Shown here: positions 1 through 7,351 of the stretch, in pieces | How positions within the stretch are numbered: position 1 is the stretch's first letter | Layout: each line of letters starts with the position of its first letter | Assembly (NCBI GenBank): GCA_030037875.1 | Contig: JASHPV010000096.1 | Location: 1-20,080 of the forward strand | From: Thermoplasmata archaeon | GTDB taxonomy: Archaea; Thermoplasmatota; Thermoplasmata; Lutacidiplasmatales; UBA184 | Length of the DNA: 20,080 nucleotides | Direction of reading: 5' to 3' | The notes under the pieces: generated by a model | The model's input: only the letters and a program-made list of their open reading frames with translations | Told to the model about the DNA's origin: nothing | Databases searched by the model: none | Made by a program: the position numbers and the translations under genes

Positions 1-213
1 TGGAGTGACCTCCGCGGTCCGCTCGGCCGCGGAGAGACAGGCCAGCAGGTCGTCACCGGTCGCCCGGGCACTTTCCGGCGTCGGGGCGGTGAAGCCGAAC
101 TCGAGCACCCGCCCTCGCACTCGCCACGTGAGATGCTCCGGGTGATCGGCCGCCAGGGCGGTGGCCAGTCGGCGGGCCTCGGCGGCCGAGCCATACCGCC
201 GGCGCAGGCTCAC
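1..213 (-). CDS. pcc1: Pcc1-like KEOPS complex subunit (partial, runs off left edge)
   Basis: The minus strand from 213 to the window edge is open for 71 codons and reads as the small Pcc1 fold. There is a short basic first strand, an Ala/Leu-rich helix (EARRLATALAAD, about residues 10-21), a second strand pair (LTWRVRGRVLEFGF), then a helix beginning RATGDDLLACL and ending near AAER. Pcc1 is the dimerising subunit of the KEOPS complex that makes the t6A modification of ANN-decoding tRNAs, normally about 75-90 residues, so only a few C-terminal residues can be missing. I chose the GTG at 213-211 because it overlaps the TGA of the upstream DUF1028 gene (GTGA), a typical coupled start; no other common start codon lies nearby in this frame. 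The identification rests on recognising the pattern of a short, weakly conserved family, so it is good but not certain. It probably shares the DUF1028 transcript. Confidence 0.7.
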   Translation of the reverse strand, partial: MSLRRRYGSAAEARRLATALAADHPEHLTWRVRGRVLEFGFTAPTPESARATGDDLLACLSAAERTAEVTP

Positions 214-1259
214 TTGGATCGGGGCCGGCGACGCGGTTTCTCCCTCTCGGGAGTCGACGATGGAGCTCCTCCTCCGGTCGGATGCGGGGGCGGAGGATTG
301 TGCGCCCCTCCCCCAGGGCCCTGGTCGAGCGCGCCGGGTCGGATCGGAGCGGTCGTTTCGCGCCGGGCCAGCTCCTCCGCGCTCTTCATCTCGAGGTAAT
401 GCACGAGAGAAGGCCAGATCTTGCCGTCCGTCCGGACCTTGTTCTCGAAGTTATGCTCGCTCACGAACTTGGCGAACGCTTTCCCGGTCGCGGCGTCCCA
501 GGCGCCGGTCTTCGGGCCGAGTAGGTATCCCAACACGCCGAGCGACCGCTGGACCGACATGACGGTCTCCGCGTCGAGCGGTCGTAGAGACGCCGGGTCC
601 TCGCGGGCCAGCAGCGTCATGTCATAGATCCGGAAGATCCGATCGAGCTCCTCGATGGGGGTCGCGTGATCGTCGACCCTCACATCGACCCACCGGTCGA
701 GGCCCCCCCGATAGCCGCCGCGCTCCTTCCAGACGAGCAGTGCGGCCGATTGCATCCCGCGCCGGTCTCCCCCCTCGCGCTGGCCTGCGGCCAGCGCCGC
801 AAGCAGCCGCTCCGGTAGATCGCCTGGCGTGGTCTCGAAGGTTCTCGCCATCGCCTGGACGACCTGGGCCGAGAAGAGGATGTTCCCCTGGCAGGCGTAT
901 CCGTCGCCGACGACGTGACCGGCCCATTCCAAGCACCGGGAGCCAGTGAACGCGGCCGCCCGTCCCTGGCCATCCACCACACCGAGCTGGATGTCGTCCC
1001 GGTCCGGTGACTCCTTCCGTAGACGTTCCACCACATCGGAGGCGGAGAGGCCTTTCCGAAGCAATTCCAGCCCCTTCGGGCCTTGAGACCCGTCGGAGAG
1101 GGCCTGCGTGGCGAGCACACCCACGCCCGCCTGTCCCCAGGGGACCACGGCTCCCGCGGCGATGAATTTGGATTGCAGGGCGACTCCCCACTCCCTTCGG
1201 CCAGGGTCCCACGCCACGATCGAAAAGGTGCCGTGAGGAAACCGAGGCGCACTCTGCAT
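210..1259 (-). CDS. DUF1028 family protein with C-terminal peptidoglycan-binding-like domain
   Basis: This 349-residue protein has a full DUF1028 domain at about residues 8-212. Visible family hallmarks are HGTFSIVAWD near the N-terminus, SKFIAAGAVVPWGQAGVG (30-47), ATQA (50-53), the TGSRCLEWAG stretch (105-114), QGN (124-126), EGGDRRGMQSAAL (162-174) and VDVRVDDH (191-198). DUF1028 proteins are assigned an Ntn-hydrolase-like fold; the substrate is not established. Residues about 218-292 match the small putative peptidoglycan-binding domain often attached to this family (SVQRSLGVLGYLLGPKTGAWD). The last 45 or so residues are low-complexity Pro/Gly/Arg. No signal peptide is seen, so it is probably cytoplasmic. 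The ATG at 1259 is preceded by a TATA-like element about 30 bases upstream, implying a nearly leaderless mRNA. Its stop overlaps the Pcc1-like start. The family call is strong; the biochemical role is unknown. Confidence 0.88.
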   Translation of the reverse strand: MQSAPRFPHGTFSIVAWDPGRREWGVALQSKFIAAGAVVPWGQAGVGVLATQALSDGSQGPKGLELLRKGLSASDVVERLRKESPDRDDIQLGVVDGQGRAAAFTGSRCLEWAGHVVGDGYACQGNILFSAQVVQAMARTFETTPGDLPERLLAALAAGQREGGDRRGMQSAALLVWKERGGYRGGLDRWVDVRVDDHATPIEELDRIFRIYDMTLLAREDPASLRPLDAETVMSVQRSLGVLGYLLGPKTGAWDAATGKAFAKFVSEHNFENKVRTDGKIWPSLVHYLEMKSAEELARRETTAPIRPGALDQGPGGGAHNPPPPHPTGGGAPSSTPEREKPRRRPRSK

Positions 1260-1283
1260 CGGACGAGCGGGGGAGAGTCCGGA

Positions 1284-1294
1284 ACCTTAAGGCC
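1284..1294 (-). promoter_or_regulatory. Putative TATA box for the DUF1028-pcc1 pair
   Basis: On the minus strand CCTTAAGG is centred about 30 bases before the ATG at 1259, in the short gap after the neighbouring unknown gene. Archaeal initiation is about 25 bases downstream of the TATA centre, which would leave a leader of only a few bases. This is a position and composition argument only. Confidence 0.45.
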
Positions 1295-1319
1295 CATGGG
1301 GGTGGGTCCCCGGTCGACG

Positions 1320-1964
1320 CTAGGCTTCTTCGGGTTCGATGCCCGGGGGCAACTTGGCGGGAGGCGCGGCGCGAACGACCGCCGGCGTCGGGAGCGGAAC
1401 CCGGCTCTGGACGGCGTCCCAGAGCCGATCGAGCGGCGCCCAGAATTCCGCCGTGGCGCCCTCTCGCTCGAAGATGGCTTGGGCTTCAGCGACGCACGAT
1501 TGAACATCGGTCAGGTCCAGGGGGAGGCTGGGGGCCAGGTCGAGGGCGCCCTTCGCGAGCAATAGCTGCGTCTGGGCCCACTCGCGGTTCCGCTTCGCCT
1601 CGCGGTCCGCGGGAGCGAGCTTGAAGTCCGGGTCCCAGTGGGGGGGCTGGGGCGCGGGGATCGGCACCCGGATCCGGACCCACGGTTCCGGGATCGTAGG
1701 CCACCGGGGCTCAGCCAGCCGTACCGAGAACTGGTCGAGCGCCTTCTCGGCGTCGGGAAACTCCCCCGCGGCGAGCATCGTCGCGGCCCGTTCGAGCGGC
1801 TTGACCAGGTCGACGTTCGGAGCCCCGCGCCAGATCGGAAGCCGGAGGACGAGCCGGTCCGGCGCGAGGCGGCGCAGAGCGTGCTGCATCTTGTTCCCCG
1901 CCGGGGGTACGGTCGGAGCGGGCGGCGCTTCGATCTCCGGGGGCTTGTTGGGTGCACCGGGCAT
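1320..1964 (-). CDS. Hypothetical Pro-rich, helical protein (214 aa)
   Basis: I do not recognise the family. The first 25 or so residues are Pro/Ala-rich and probably disordered. Residues about 50-85 (VDLVKPLERAATMLAAGEF...AEKALDQFSVRLAEP) look like paired amphipathic helices of the kind found in TPR-like proteins. A Pro/Trp-rich linker with PIPAPQPPHW lies at about 101-110, a longer helical stretch spans about 117-188 (WAQTQLLLAKGALDLA, then CVAEAQAIFERE), and the tail is again Pro-rich. There is one Cys, no membrane segment and no obvious catalytic motif. It begins 16 bases after the geranylgeranyl reductase stop, so it is most likely the third gene of the ferredoxin-reductase transcript. 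No clear ribosome site precedes the ATG at 1964; M26 is an alternative start. That the reading frame is coding is likely from composition and operon fit; function is unknown. Confidence 0.7.
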   Translation of the reverse strand: MPGAPNKPPEIEAPPAPTVPPAGNKMQHALRRLAPDRLVLRLPIWRGAPNVDLVKPLERAATMLAAGEFPDAEKALDQFSVRLAEPRWPTIPEPWVRIRVPIPAPQPPHWDPDFKLAPADREAKRNREWAQTQLLLAKGALDLAPSLPLDLTDVQSCVAEAQAIFEREGATAEFWAPLDRLWDAVQSRVPLPTPAVVRAAPPAKLPPGIEPEEA

Positions 1965-1980
1965 CGGCGCGTTCGCGTTC

Positions 1981-3171
1981 CTACAGGAACGCCTCGAACT
2001 CCTTGGTCACTTCGGGATACTTGTCGTGGACCGCCTTCAGGATGTTGAGCACGGAGAGTTTCTCGAGCTTGACACCCTGGAGCGCATCGATGATCTTGTC
2101 AAACGTCTCGTCCGGCAGGGTGCACAGCTTCTCCTTGGCCAGCCAGTTGCGGTAGAGCTTGTCCTCGAGCTTGGCCCGCCAGCCCTTCTCGTAGGCTTGG
2201 AGGAACTCCTTCGACGCGTCGTTGGCCGTGACCGCCTGGGCGGCCACTTCCCCGCAGATCTTGCCCGCGATGCAGCCGTTCGCGATGCCGCCCCCGGTCA
2301 GCGGGTCGATCATGCGGGCGGCATCGCCGACCAGCATGATGCCGTTGGCCACCGTCTGCTTCATCGGCGCCGAGATCGAGACCCCGCCGCCGACCATGTC
2401 GATCTTCTTGCCCTTCGCGTACCCCGGATGCTCCGCGATCCACTTGTCGAGGTACATCTTCACGTCGGCCGGATTGTGGAGCTTCGAGACCTGAACGCCG
2501 ATACCCACGTTCGCCAGCCCTTGATCCTTCGGAAAGATCCAGACGTAGCCCCCGGGGGCTACCTTGCCGAGATAGAAATCGCAGTACCGGACGTCGGAGT
2601 CGACGTTCGTCATCCGGTACTGGATGCACGAGTCCATGTCGCGGAGCTGAAGGTTCGTGGGCAACCCGGCCCATCGACCGACCTGCGACTCGAAACCGTC
2701 CGCGCCGATGATGACCGGCGCGCGGATCTCGAAGGTTTGGCCGAACTGTTTCGCAGTGACGCCGACGAAGCGGCCGTCATCTCGGAGCAGATTGATGGCC
2801 GCGGTCTTTAGGAGCACCTCGACGCCCTCGTTGGCGGCGTCGATGGCGAGCTGCTTGTCGAAGGAGTCGCGCTCGACGACGTAGCCGACCTCGTTGCCGG
2901 CGTGTTTCTCGTTGATCTCGAGGACCTTCTCGGAGGGCGAGTAGATCCGGGCGCCCTCGACCTCTACATTGATCCATCGGGAGGAGGGCTTGATGCCGAC
3001 ATCTGGCAGCCACGCCTTGCTCATCCCCTCACCGCAGCGCACGGGAGAGCCGATCTCCTGCCGTTTCTCGATCATCAGCGTCTTGACGCCATTCTTGGCC
3101 GCCCACTTGGCGGTCATCGACCCCGCAGGGCCCGCACCGATGACCAGCACGTCGGTCTTCAGATTCTGCAT
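1981..3171 (-). CDS. Geranylgeranyl reductase (digeranylgeranylglycerophospholipid reductase family)
   Basis: This 396-residue flavoprotein belongs to the archaeal geranylgeranyl reductase family, which saturates the isoprenoid chains of ether lipids using FAD and an external electron donor. It has an N-terminal FAD Rossmann motif GAGPAG (12-17), an acidic-ended second strand (MIEK, 33-36) and the conserved Cys motif RCGEG (45-49). The substrate-domain signature PGGYVWIFP is at 206-214, GDAARMIDPLTGGG at 282-295 completes the FAD site, and a helical C-terminal domain follows. Length fits the family. The start is the ATG at 3171 (MQNLKTDVLVIG); longer in-frame options run into the ferredoxin gene. 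A GGAGGGGG Shine-Dalgarno-like run lies about 8-14 bases upstream. The ferredoxin gene ends 28 bases before it. A cotranscribed ferredoxin is a known electron donor for the Methanosarcina acetivorans enzyme, so the pairing supports the call. Confidence 0.93.
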   Translation of the reverse strand: MQNLKTDVLVIGAGPAGSMTAKWAAKNGVKTLMIEKRQEIGSPVRCGEGMSKAWLPDVGIKPSSRWINVEVEGARIYSPSEKVLEINEKHAGNEVGYVVERDSFDKQLAIDAANEGVEVLLKTAAINLLRDDGRFVGVTAKQFGQTFEIRAPVIIGADGFESQVGRWAGLPTNLQLRDMDSCIQYRMTNVDSDVRYCDFYLGKVAPGGYVWIFPKDQGLANVGIGVQVSKLHNPADVKMYLDKWIAEHPGYAKGKKIDMVGGGVSISAPMKQTVANGIMLVGDAARMIDPLTGGGIANGCIAGKICGEVAAQAVTANDASKEFLQAYEKGWRAKLEDKLYRNWLAKEKLCTLPDETFDKIIDALQGVKLEKLSVLNILKAVHDKYPEVTKEFEAFL

Positions 3172-3199
3172 CGTCGGTTCCCCCTCCGCGAAACGGCAC

Positions 3200-3391
3200 T
3201 CATCCGATGGCGATGGCGCCGACGGGACAGGCGCGCACGCAGATCTCGCAGCGCGTGCAGACCTTCTCGTCGAAGGTGATCCGGGTCTCGTCCAGGTAGA
3301 TGCAATTGAGCGGGCAGATGCCGACGCAGGCGCCGCAGTAGATGCAAATCTGGCCACTCGACTCGATGTGGAGCGTCTTCTTGCTCGGCAT
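3200..3391 (-). CDS. 2x[4Fe-4S] ferredoxin
   Basis: This 63-residue bacterial-type ferredoxin has two complete cluster motifs: CIYCGACVGICP with Cys at 16, 19, 22 and 26, and CTRCEICVRACP with Cys at 45, 48, 51 and 55. Family rules predict that the last Cys of each motif joins the other cluster. An extra Cys at 30 follows the first motif. The short N-terminus is basic. It is a cytoplasmic low-potential electron carrier, and its place directly ahead of geranylgeranyl reductase, 28 bases apart and on the same strand, suggests it feeds electrons to that enzyme. The ATG at 3391 lies about 36 bases after the centre of a good TATA box, consistent with a very short leader and with this gene heading the operon. 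Confidence 0.95.
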   Translation of the reverse strand: MPSKKTLHIESSGQICIYCGACVGICPLNCIYLDETRITFDEKVCTRCEICVRACPVGAIAIG

Positions 3392-3421
3392 TCGCCGTCT
3401 CGGGCGTGTCAGCGGTACGGA

Positions 3422-3433
3422 TGGTATAATACG
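3422..3433 (-). promoter_or_regulatory. Archaeal TATA box of the ferredoxin-reductase operon
   Basis: The minus strand reads GAAACGTATTATACC. The purine-rich GAAACG could be a BRE and GTATTATACC the TATA box, centred near 3427. Initiation about 25 bases on would be near 3402, roughly 11 bases before the ferredoxin ATG. It is one of the few AT-rich words in the neighbourhood and sits between the thioredoxin reductase stop and the ferredoxin start. Confidence 0.65.
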
Positions 3434-3454
3434 TTTCTCGGATGCGCAACCGTC

Positions 3455-4426
3455 TCACCGCGTCGCCGGAGGTTTCTCGGCGGCCGAGTCCTGTTCTTCC
3501 AGCCAGCGTTCCGCGTCGATTGCCGCCATGCACCCGAACCCGGCGGCTGATACCGCTTGGCGGTAGCGATGGTCGTACACGTCGCCGGCCGCGAAGACTC
3601 CTTCCACGGAAGTCCGCGTTACTTGGTGGGTCTTGACATAGCCGTTCGGCTCGAGCTCGACGTGTCCTCGAAAAACGTCGGTGGCCGGGTCGTATCCGAT
3701 CGCAATGAAGAGGCCCTGGACCGGCAAGACGGCCGACTCCCCCGACCGGACGTTCCGGAGGCGCACCCCTTCGACCGTCTGGTCGCCGAGCACCTCCTCG
3801 ACCACGGTATCGAACCGAAAGGAAATCTTCGGGTGTTTCAGCGCGCGATCGGCCATGATTTTGCTGGCTCGGAGCGTGGACCGGCGGTGGAGTATGGTGA
3901 CCCGCGTGGCGAAGCGGGTGAGAAAGAGGGCTTCTTCCATGGCGGAATCGCCGCCCCCGACGAGGGCGAGTTCCTTCCCGCGAAAGAAGAAACCGTCGCA
4001 GGTGGCGCAGGCCGAGACGCCATGGCCTCTGAGCTTCTGTTCCGACGGCAGATCGAGCCAGCGGGCATTCGCTCCCGTGGCGAGGATTACGCTGTCCGCC
4101 TCGAGCGCGCCTCGGCTTCCCAGCTTCAGCCGGAACGGACGTCGACTGAAGTCGACCGATGTGACCTGGTCATCGATGAATTCTGTCCCGAACCGGACCG
4201 CCTGCTGCCGAATCCGCTCGACGAGCTCCGGGCCTTGGATGCCTTCCGGAAATCCCGGGAAGTTCTCGACGTCGGTCGTGATCATCAACTGGCCTCCGGC
4301 GGGGACCCCCCCCACCACCACCGGTTTCAAGTTGGCTCGAGCGGTGTAAATGGCCGCCGTGAGCCCGGCGGGTCCGCTGCCGACGATGACCACGCGCGCG
4401 TGGCGCGGCCGCGATTCGTCCGGCAC
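3455..4426 (-). CDS. trxB: Thioredoxin-disulfide reductase
   Basis: Low-molecular-weight FAD/NAD(P)H-dependent thioredoxin reductase, about 323 residues. The FAD motif GSGPAG is at 16-21, GGQLMITTDVENFPGFP at 44-60 is diagnostic of TrxB, and ATGA closes the first domain. The redox-active CATC is at 140-143 (SACATCDGFFF), a second Rossmann motif GGGDSA is at 157-162, and GVFAAGDV is at 276-283. HRRSTLRAS at 180-188 has the Arg residues expected for NADPH preference. The open frame continues far upstream into the flavin reductase gene. I chose the GTG at 4426-4424 because it puts a normal 15-residue lead before the FAD motif and lies after that gene's stop; a second GTG at RVVIVG is possible. 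A weak AT element (ACTTACAA) sits about 25 bases before the GTG, so it may be leaderless or read through from the flavin reductase. No thioredoxin gene is in the window. Confidence 0.93.
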   Translation of the reverse strand: MPDESRPRHARVVIVGSGPAGLTAAIYTARANLKPVVVGGVPAGGQLMITTDVENFPGFPEGIQGPELVERIRQQAVRFGTEFIDDQVTSVDFSRRPFRLKLGSRGALEADSVILATGANARWLDLPSEQKLRGHGVSACATCDGFFFRGKELALVGGGDSAMEEALFLTRFATRVTILHRRSTLRASKIMADRALKHPKISFRFDTVVEEVLGDQTVEGVRLRNVRSGESAVLPVQGLFIAIGYDPATDVFRGHVELEPNGYVKTHQVTRTSVEGVFAAGDVYDHRYRQAVSAAGFGCMAAIDAERWLEEQDSAAEKPPATR

Positions 4427-4472
4427 GACAGGGAGCAGGGATGCGGGGTTGTAAGTCTTGGGTGCCCTCTTG

Positions 4473-5012
4473 TCACCGGGGGACCGAGCCCCGGGGCAAC
4501 CGCACCCGGCCGTCAGGCTCCGCCTCCGCGTACCCACTCCGGTAGAACAGGAGCGGCGGGATGTCGGCGCCCTCCTCCAGGGCCACGACGTTCCCGAGGA
4601 CAAGCACATGGTCGCCGACGGGGATCTCCTGCCAAACACGGCACTCAAAAATGGCGAGAGTTCCGTCGAGAAGTGCCGCGCCGGTGACGCCCCGGTGGAC
4701 GTCGATGCCGGCGAACTTTTCGTCGGCGGGGACGCGGCTCGCGAACCGTTGGCTGACGCTTCGCTGATGGGCGGCGAGGACGCTCACAGCGAACGCACCG
4801 GACCGATGGATCGAGGGCCAAGCGTCGGCGTCGGTCGCAATCGAGACCAGGAGTCGGGCCGGCTCCAACGAGACCGAAAGGAAGGCGTTGACCGTCAGCC
4901 CGCGATCGTGTCCGTTCTCCCGCGTCGTGACCACGGAGACTCCCGTCGGCCAGCGCGCCATCAGGTGGCGGAAGCGAGAGGGCTCGACGGAGGGGGGTGT
5001 TCGGGCGGGCAT
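4473..5012 (-). CDS. Flavin reductase-like domain protein (FMN-binding split barrel)
   Basis: This 179-residue protein has the flavin reductase-like pattern: RFRHLMARWPTGVSVVTT near residues 13-30, then GLTVNAFLSVSLEPARLLVSI (38-58), which forms the FMN-contacting strands, then FAVSVLAAHQRSVSQRFAS (about 74-92). A long barrel C-terminus follows with the typical GDHVLVLGNVVALE segment (about 133-146) and a late LLFYRSGY (154-161). Members reduce free FMN/FAD with NAD(P)H to supply monooxygenases, or act as flavoproteins themselves; no partner oxygenase is in the window. The ATG at 5012 is preceded by GGAGGG within ten bases and by another GGAGGGAGG further up. It lies 46 bases ahead of the thioredoxin reductase on the same strand, so the two may share a transcript. 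The family call is firm, the specific role open. Confidence 0.85.
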   Translation of the reverse strand: MPARTPPSVEPSRFRHLMARWPTGVSVVTTRENGHDRGLTVNAFLSVSLEPARLLVSIATDADAWPSIHRSGAFAVSVLAAHQRSVSQRFASRVPADEKFAGIDVHRGVTGAALLDGTLAIFECRVWQEIPVGDHVLVLGNVVALEEGADIPPLLFYRSGYAEAEPDGRVRLPRGSVPR

Positions 5013-5109
5013 CGGCCCTCCGCTATTCCTCCCTCCACTTGAAGACGTGTAGATGTCTGACCGCCGAAAACGAATGCTCCAAGGAGGGGAGATGGCCCTC
5101 TGGTCTCGG

Positions 5110-5121
5110 CCTATATCCCTC
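5110..5121 (-). promoter_or_regulatory. Putative TATA box for the flavin reductase gene
   Basis: The minus strand reads GAGGGATATAGG across the end of the upstream glycosidase gene. Initiation would be near 5090, giving a leader of about 75 bases that contains two purine-rich Shine-Dalgarno-like runs. This is longer than the near-leaderless spacing seen at other genes here. A weaker, closer promoter cannot be excluded. Confidence 0.4.
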
Positions 5122-7349
5122 TACGTCGTGGTCGGAGCCCCGGGGTACTCGAAGGTTCCGAATTCTCCATCGGCCAGTTCAAGCGTGCGGGAGCCGCCCG
5201 TCACCTTGAGGGACTTCGCGCCGCGCCACCCCACCGTCATTCGAGGGCGATCCCACCGGAGCACCACTTCTCCACCGAAGAGTGAGAGTCCCTCGAGCCA
5301 CGCCTGGGACCAGTTCGCCGGAAAGTGGGGGTTGACGTTCAACGTCCAATCACGGGACCGGGGGGTCAGCCCCCACAGCCCCTCGAAGAGCAACGTGAGG
5401 AAGGGCGCAATGCTGAAGCCCAACAGGAAGCAGGAATTGAAGGGCTCCGGCCGGTCGCCCCGGTAGCATTCGTTGAGGGTACCGGCCTCCTGGTCTAGCT
5501 GGCGTGCCCAGCGATACAGGCCCTCGACGGCCCGCGTGGTTTGCCCGGCGGCAAAGGCCGCGCCGACCGCCCAGGCGGAGGCGATCGGCCATACCTGGCC
5601 GTCGTGATAGGATATCGGGTTGTACGTCGCGTCGGCAGAGGAGAGGGTCCGGTACCCCCAATCGGTGGCGAGATCGTCGCGGGCTGCCCGATCCACCACC
5701 GCGGTAGCCCGGTCTCGCGGAAGGATGCCCCGGGCGACCGCGAGAAGCGCGTTCGGCCGGATTTTGCGTACGGGGGAGCCATCCTCGGCGAGAGAATCGT
5801 ACAGGTAGCTCTCGTCCGCCCACCAATAGCGACTCACGATGAGCTCGCGCAGGTTCCGTGCCTCCGTTTGCCAGTCCGACGCCGAGGTAGCGAGTCCGAT
5901 CACCGGCGCGAGCTCGCCGAGAGCGGCCAGCGCCTCCGCCCACAGGACCTGGATGTCGATCGCGTGGGATCGCCGATCGGTGGAGTCCCAGATGGTGTAG
6001 TCGTAGGCGTCGAAGCCATAGTGGACTCGACCGTGTTCTTGGGCCGCCTCGTGCAGTCCGGCCCCCTCGTCACCGTTGCGAATCAAGCCTGTCGTGGGGT
6101 CAGTCTTCCGTCGGGCCCACTGTTCGGCGAGCTGCAGCGAGCGGGTCAACTCCCGGACCAGCGCCTCATCCCCCGTGTGATTGAGGTAGCGGCGAACGAG
6201 GTCCGGGTAGTACAGCGTCGTGTCGGAGGTCCCGTAGAGAAAGATGGGACCCGGGCCGATCTGCATGGGCACTTCCCCGGTCGTTCCTCCCAAGATGGGG
6301 AGAGGGGCTCGGGCCTGAAACCGGAACACCGAGCGGAGCGAGCTCGCCGTCCATGACGTGTCGCCAAGCCAGAGGACAGCCGGAATCATCCAGGCGAGGT
6401 CCCGACACCATAGCGCGGCATACCACGGATACCCGGCTACGAGTCCCGTAAATCCGGGCTCGGGTGCGAAATAGAGACTACGAAGGGCGTCCCGGGCCAG
6501 GAGATAGCCGCGCTCGAGCTCCGGAGCGTCCGGAAGCCTGAGCCGGGGAGTTCGGGTCGCCCATTCTCGTCGGGCCGCGTCTGCGGTGGCCGCCCAACCG
6601 TCGGCTGAGCCGAGCAACTGGGCGGTTCGCTCGGGATAGGCCCGGACGCTGGACTCCAGGCCGCCCCAGATGATGTGCGAGACGGTCGTCGATGGCCCCG
6701 AGGGGAGCACAATCCTCGACTCGATCGTGGCCGTGTCGAGAGCGCCGCGGTAAGGATGGCCGTCCCACGGCTGATCGTTCAGACGGAATCCCGTGCACGA
6801 AACGCTTGATGCGAATTCCAATGCGGAGCCGAACGCGCGGATTTGGAGTCCCGTAGGAGTGCGAACGACTTGGTATTCGGACGGTTTTATCCCCTCGATC
6901 AAAACGGGGGCGAGCTCGGGGCGGAAGGTCGACTCGATCTGCAGGAAGGCGGGGGCATCGGTCGGATTCGTGAGGGTCAATCGGCGCCCGACTCCGGGTT
7001 GCTCCGACAGCGCGACGATCTCCTGGTCGCAGCGGAGCGCAACGGTTTCGTGGTGGCTCACGACGTGCGTTCGAAAGGAATCCAGACGCACCATGGATTC
7101 GGAGAGCGTGCCCCGGATCCCGCCGGGATCCCCGAAACGAATCCACCAAGGACCCGTCAGCCGTATGCCCTCCCCGTACACGCCGCCCCAATCGATGTCG
7201 GCACCCCGGGTTTCTCGGACGAGGGATAGGTCGCCCGAGGCTCCCATGACGGCCGCCGCCGAAAGACCGGTGAGCAGAATGGGGGCGCGGCTGTCGATAG
7301 AGGTGACCCTGCGCAGCGGCTCGACGGGGGGTTCGATGGGGCGCGCCAT
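5121..7349 (-). CDS. Glycogen debranching / amylo-alpha-1,6-glucosidase-type glycoside hydrolase
   Basis: This 742-residue protein has a beta-rich N-terminal domain (about 20-265, with GIRLTGPWWIRFGDPGG and LTLTNPTDAPAFLQIES) of the glycogen-debranching N-terminal type. It is followed by an (alpha/alpha)6 glycosidase domain (about 275-660). Within the latter, YPWYAALWCRDLAWM (308-321) carries the conserved Asp of the RD motif. GLIRNGDEGAGLHEAAQ (421-437), SHAIDIQVLWAEAL (461-474), DWGYRTLS (563-570) and YHDGQVWPIASAW (581-593) match debranching-enzyme C-terminal signatures. A small beta C-terminal tail follows. Such enzymes cleave alpha-1,6 or related glucosidic bonds in glycogen-like polymers. 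No signal peptide is visible, so intracellular action is likely. The start is 2 bases after the stop of the 166-residue unknown gene, implying translational coupling. No amylase or glycogen synthase lies nearby, so the exact substrate (glycogen, trehalose-like or another glycoside) is uncertain. Confidence 0.78.
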   Translation of the reverse strand: MARPIEPPVEPLRRVTSIDSRAPILLTGLSAAAVMGASGDLSLVRETRGADIDWGGVYGEGIRLTGPWWIRFGDPGGIRGTLSESMVRLDSFRTHVVSHHETVALRCDQEIVALSEQPGVGRRLTLTNPTDAPAFLQIESTFRPELAPVLIEGIKPSEYQVVRTPTGLQIRAFGSALEFASSVSCTGFRLNDQPWDGHPYRGALDTATIESRIVLPSGPSTTVSHIIWGGLESSVRAYPERTAQLLGSADGWAATADAARREWATRTPRLRLPDAPELERGYLLARDALRSLYFAPEPGFTGLVAGYPWYAALWCRDLAWMIPAVLWLGDTSWTASSLRSVFRFQARAPLPILGGTTGEVPMQIGPGPIFLYGTSDTTLYYPDLVRRYLNHTGDEALVRELTRSLQLAEQWARRKTDPTTGLIRNGDEGAGLHEAAQEHGRVHYGFDAYDYTIWDSTDRRSHAIDIQVLWAEALAALGELAPVIGLATSASDWQTEARNLRELIVSRYWWADESYLYDSLAEDGSPVRKIRPNALLAVARGILPRDRATAVVDRAARDDLATDWGYRTLSSADATYNPISYHDGQVWPIASAWAVGAAFAAGQTTRAVEGLYRWARQLDQEAGTLNECYRGDRPEPFNSCFLLGFSIAPFLTLLFEGLWGLTPRSRDWTLNVNPHFPANWSQAWLEGLSLFGGEVVLRWDRPRMTVGWRGAKSLKVTGGSRTLELADGEFGTFEYPGAPTTT

Positions 7350-7351
7350 CG

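Noticed and set aside
1621..2811. Long plus-strand frame of 396 codons over the reductase region
   Set aside because: It is the antisense shadow of geranylgeranyl reductase and its neighbour; it has no recognisable domain, while the minus strand has complete family motifs.
3557..4687. Plus-strand frame of 376 codons
   Set aside because: Antisense of the thioredoxin reductase gene; composition is Arg/Gly/Asp-rich without motifs, as expected for a shadow in GC-rich DNA.
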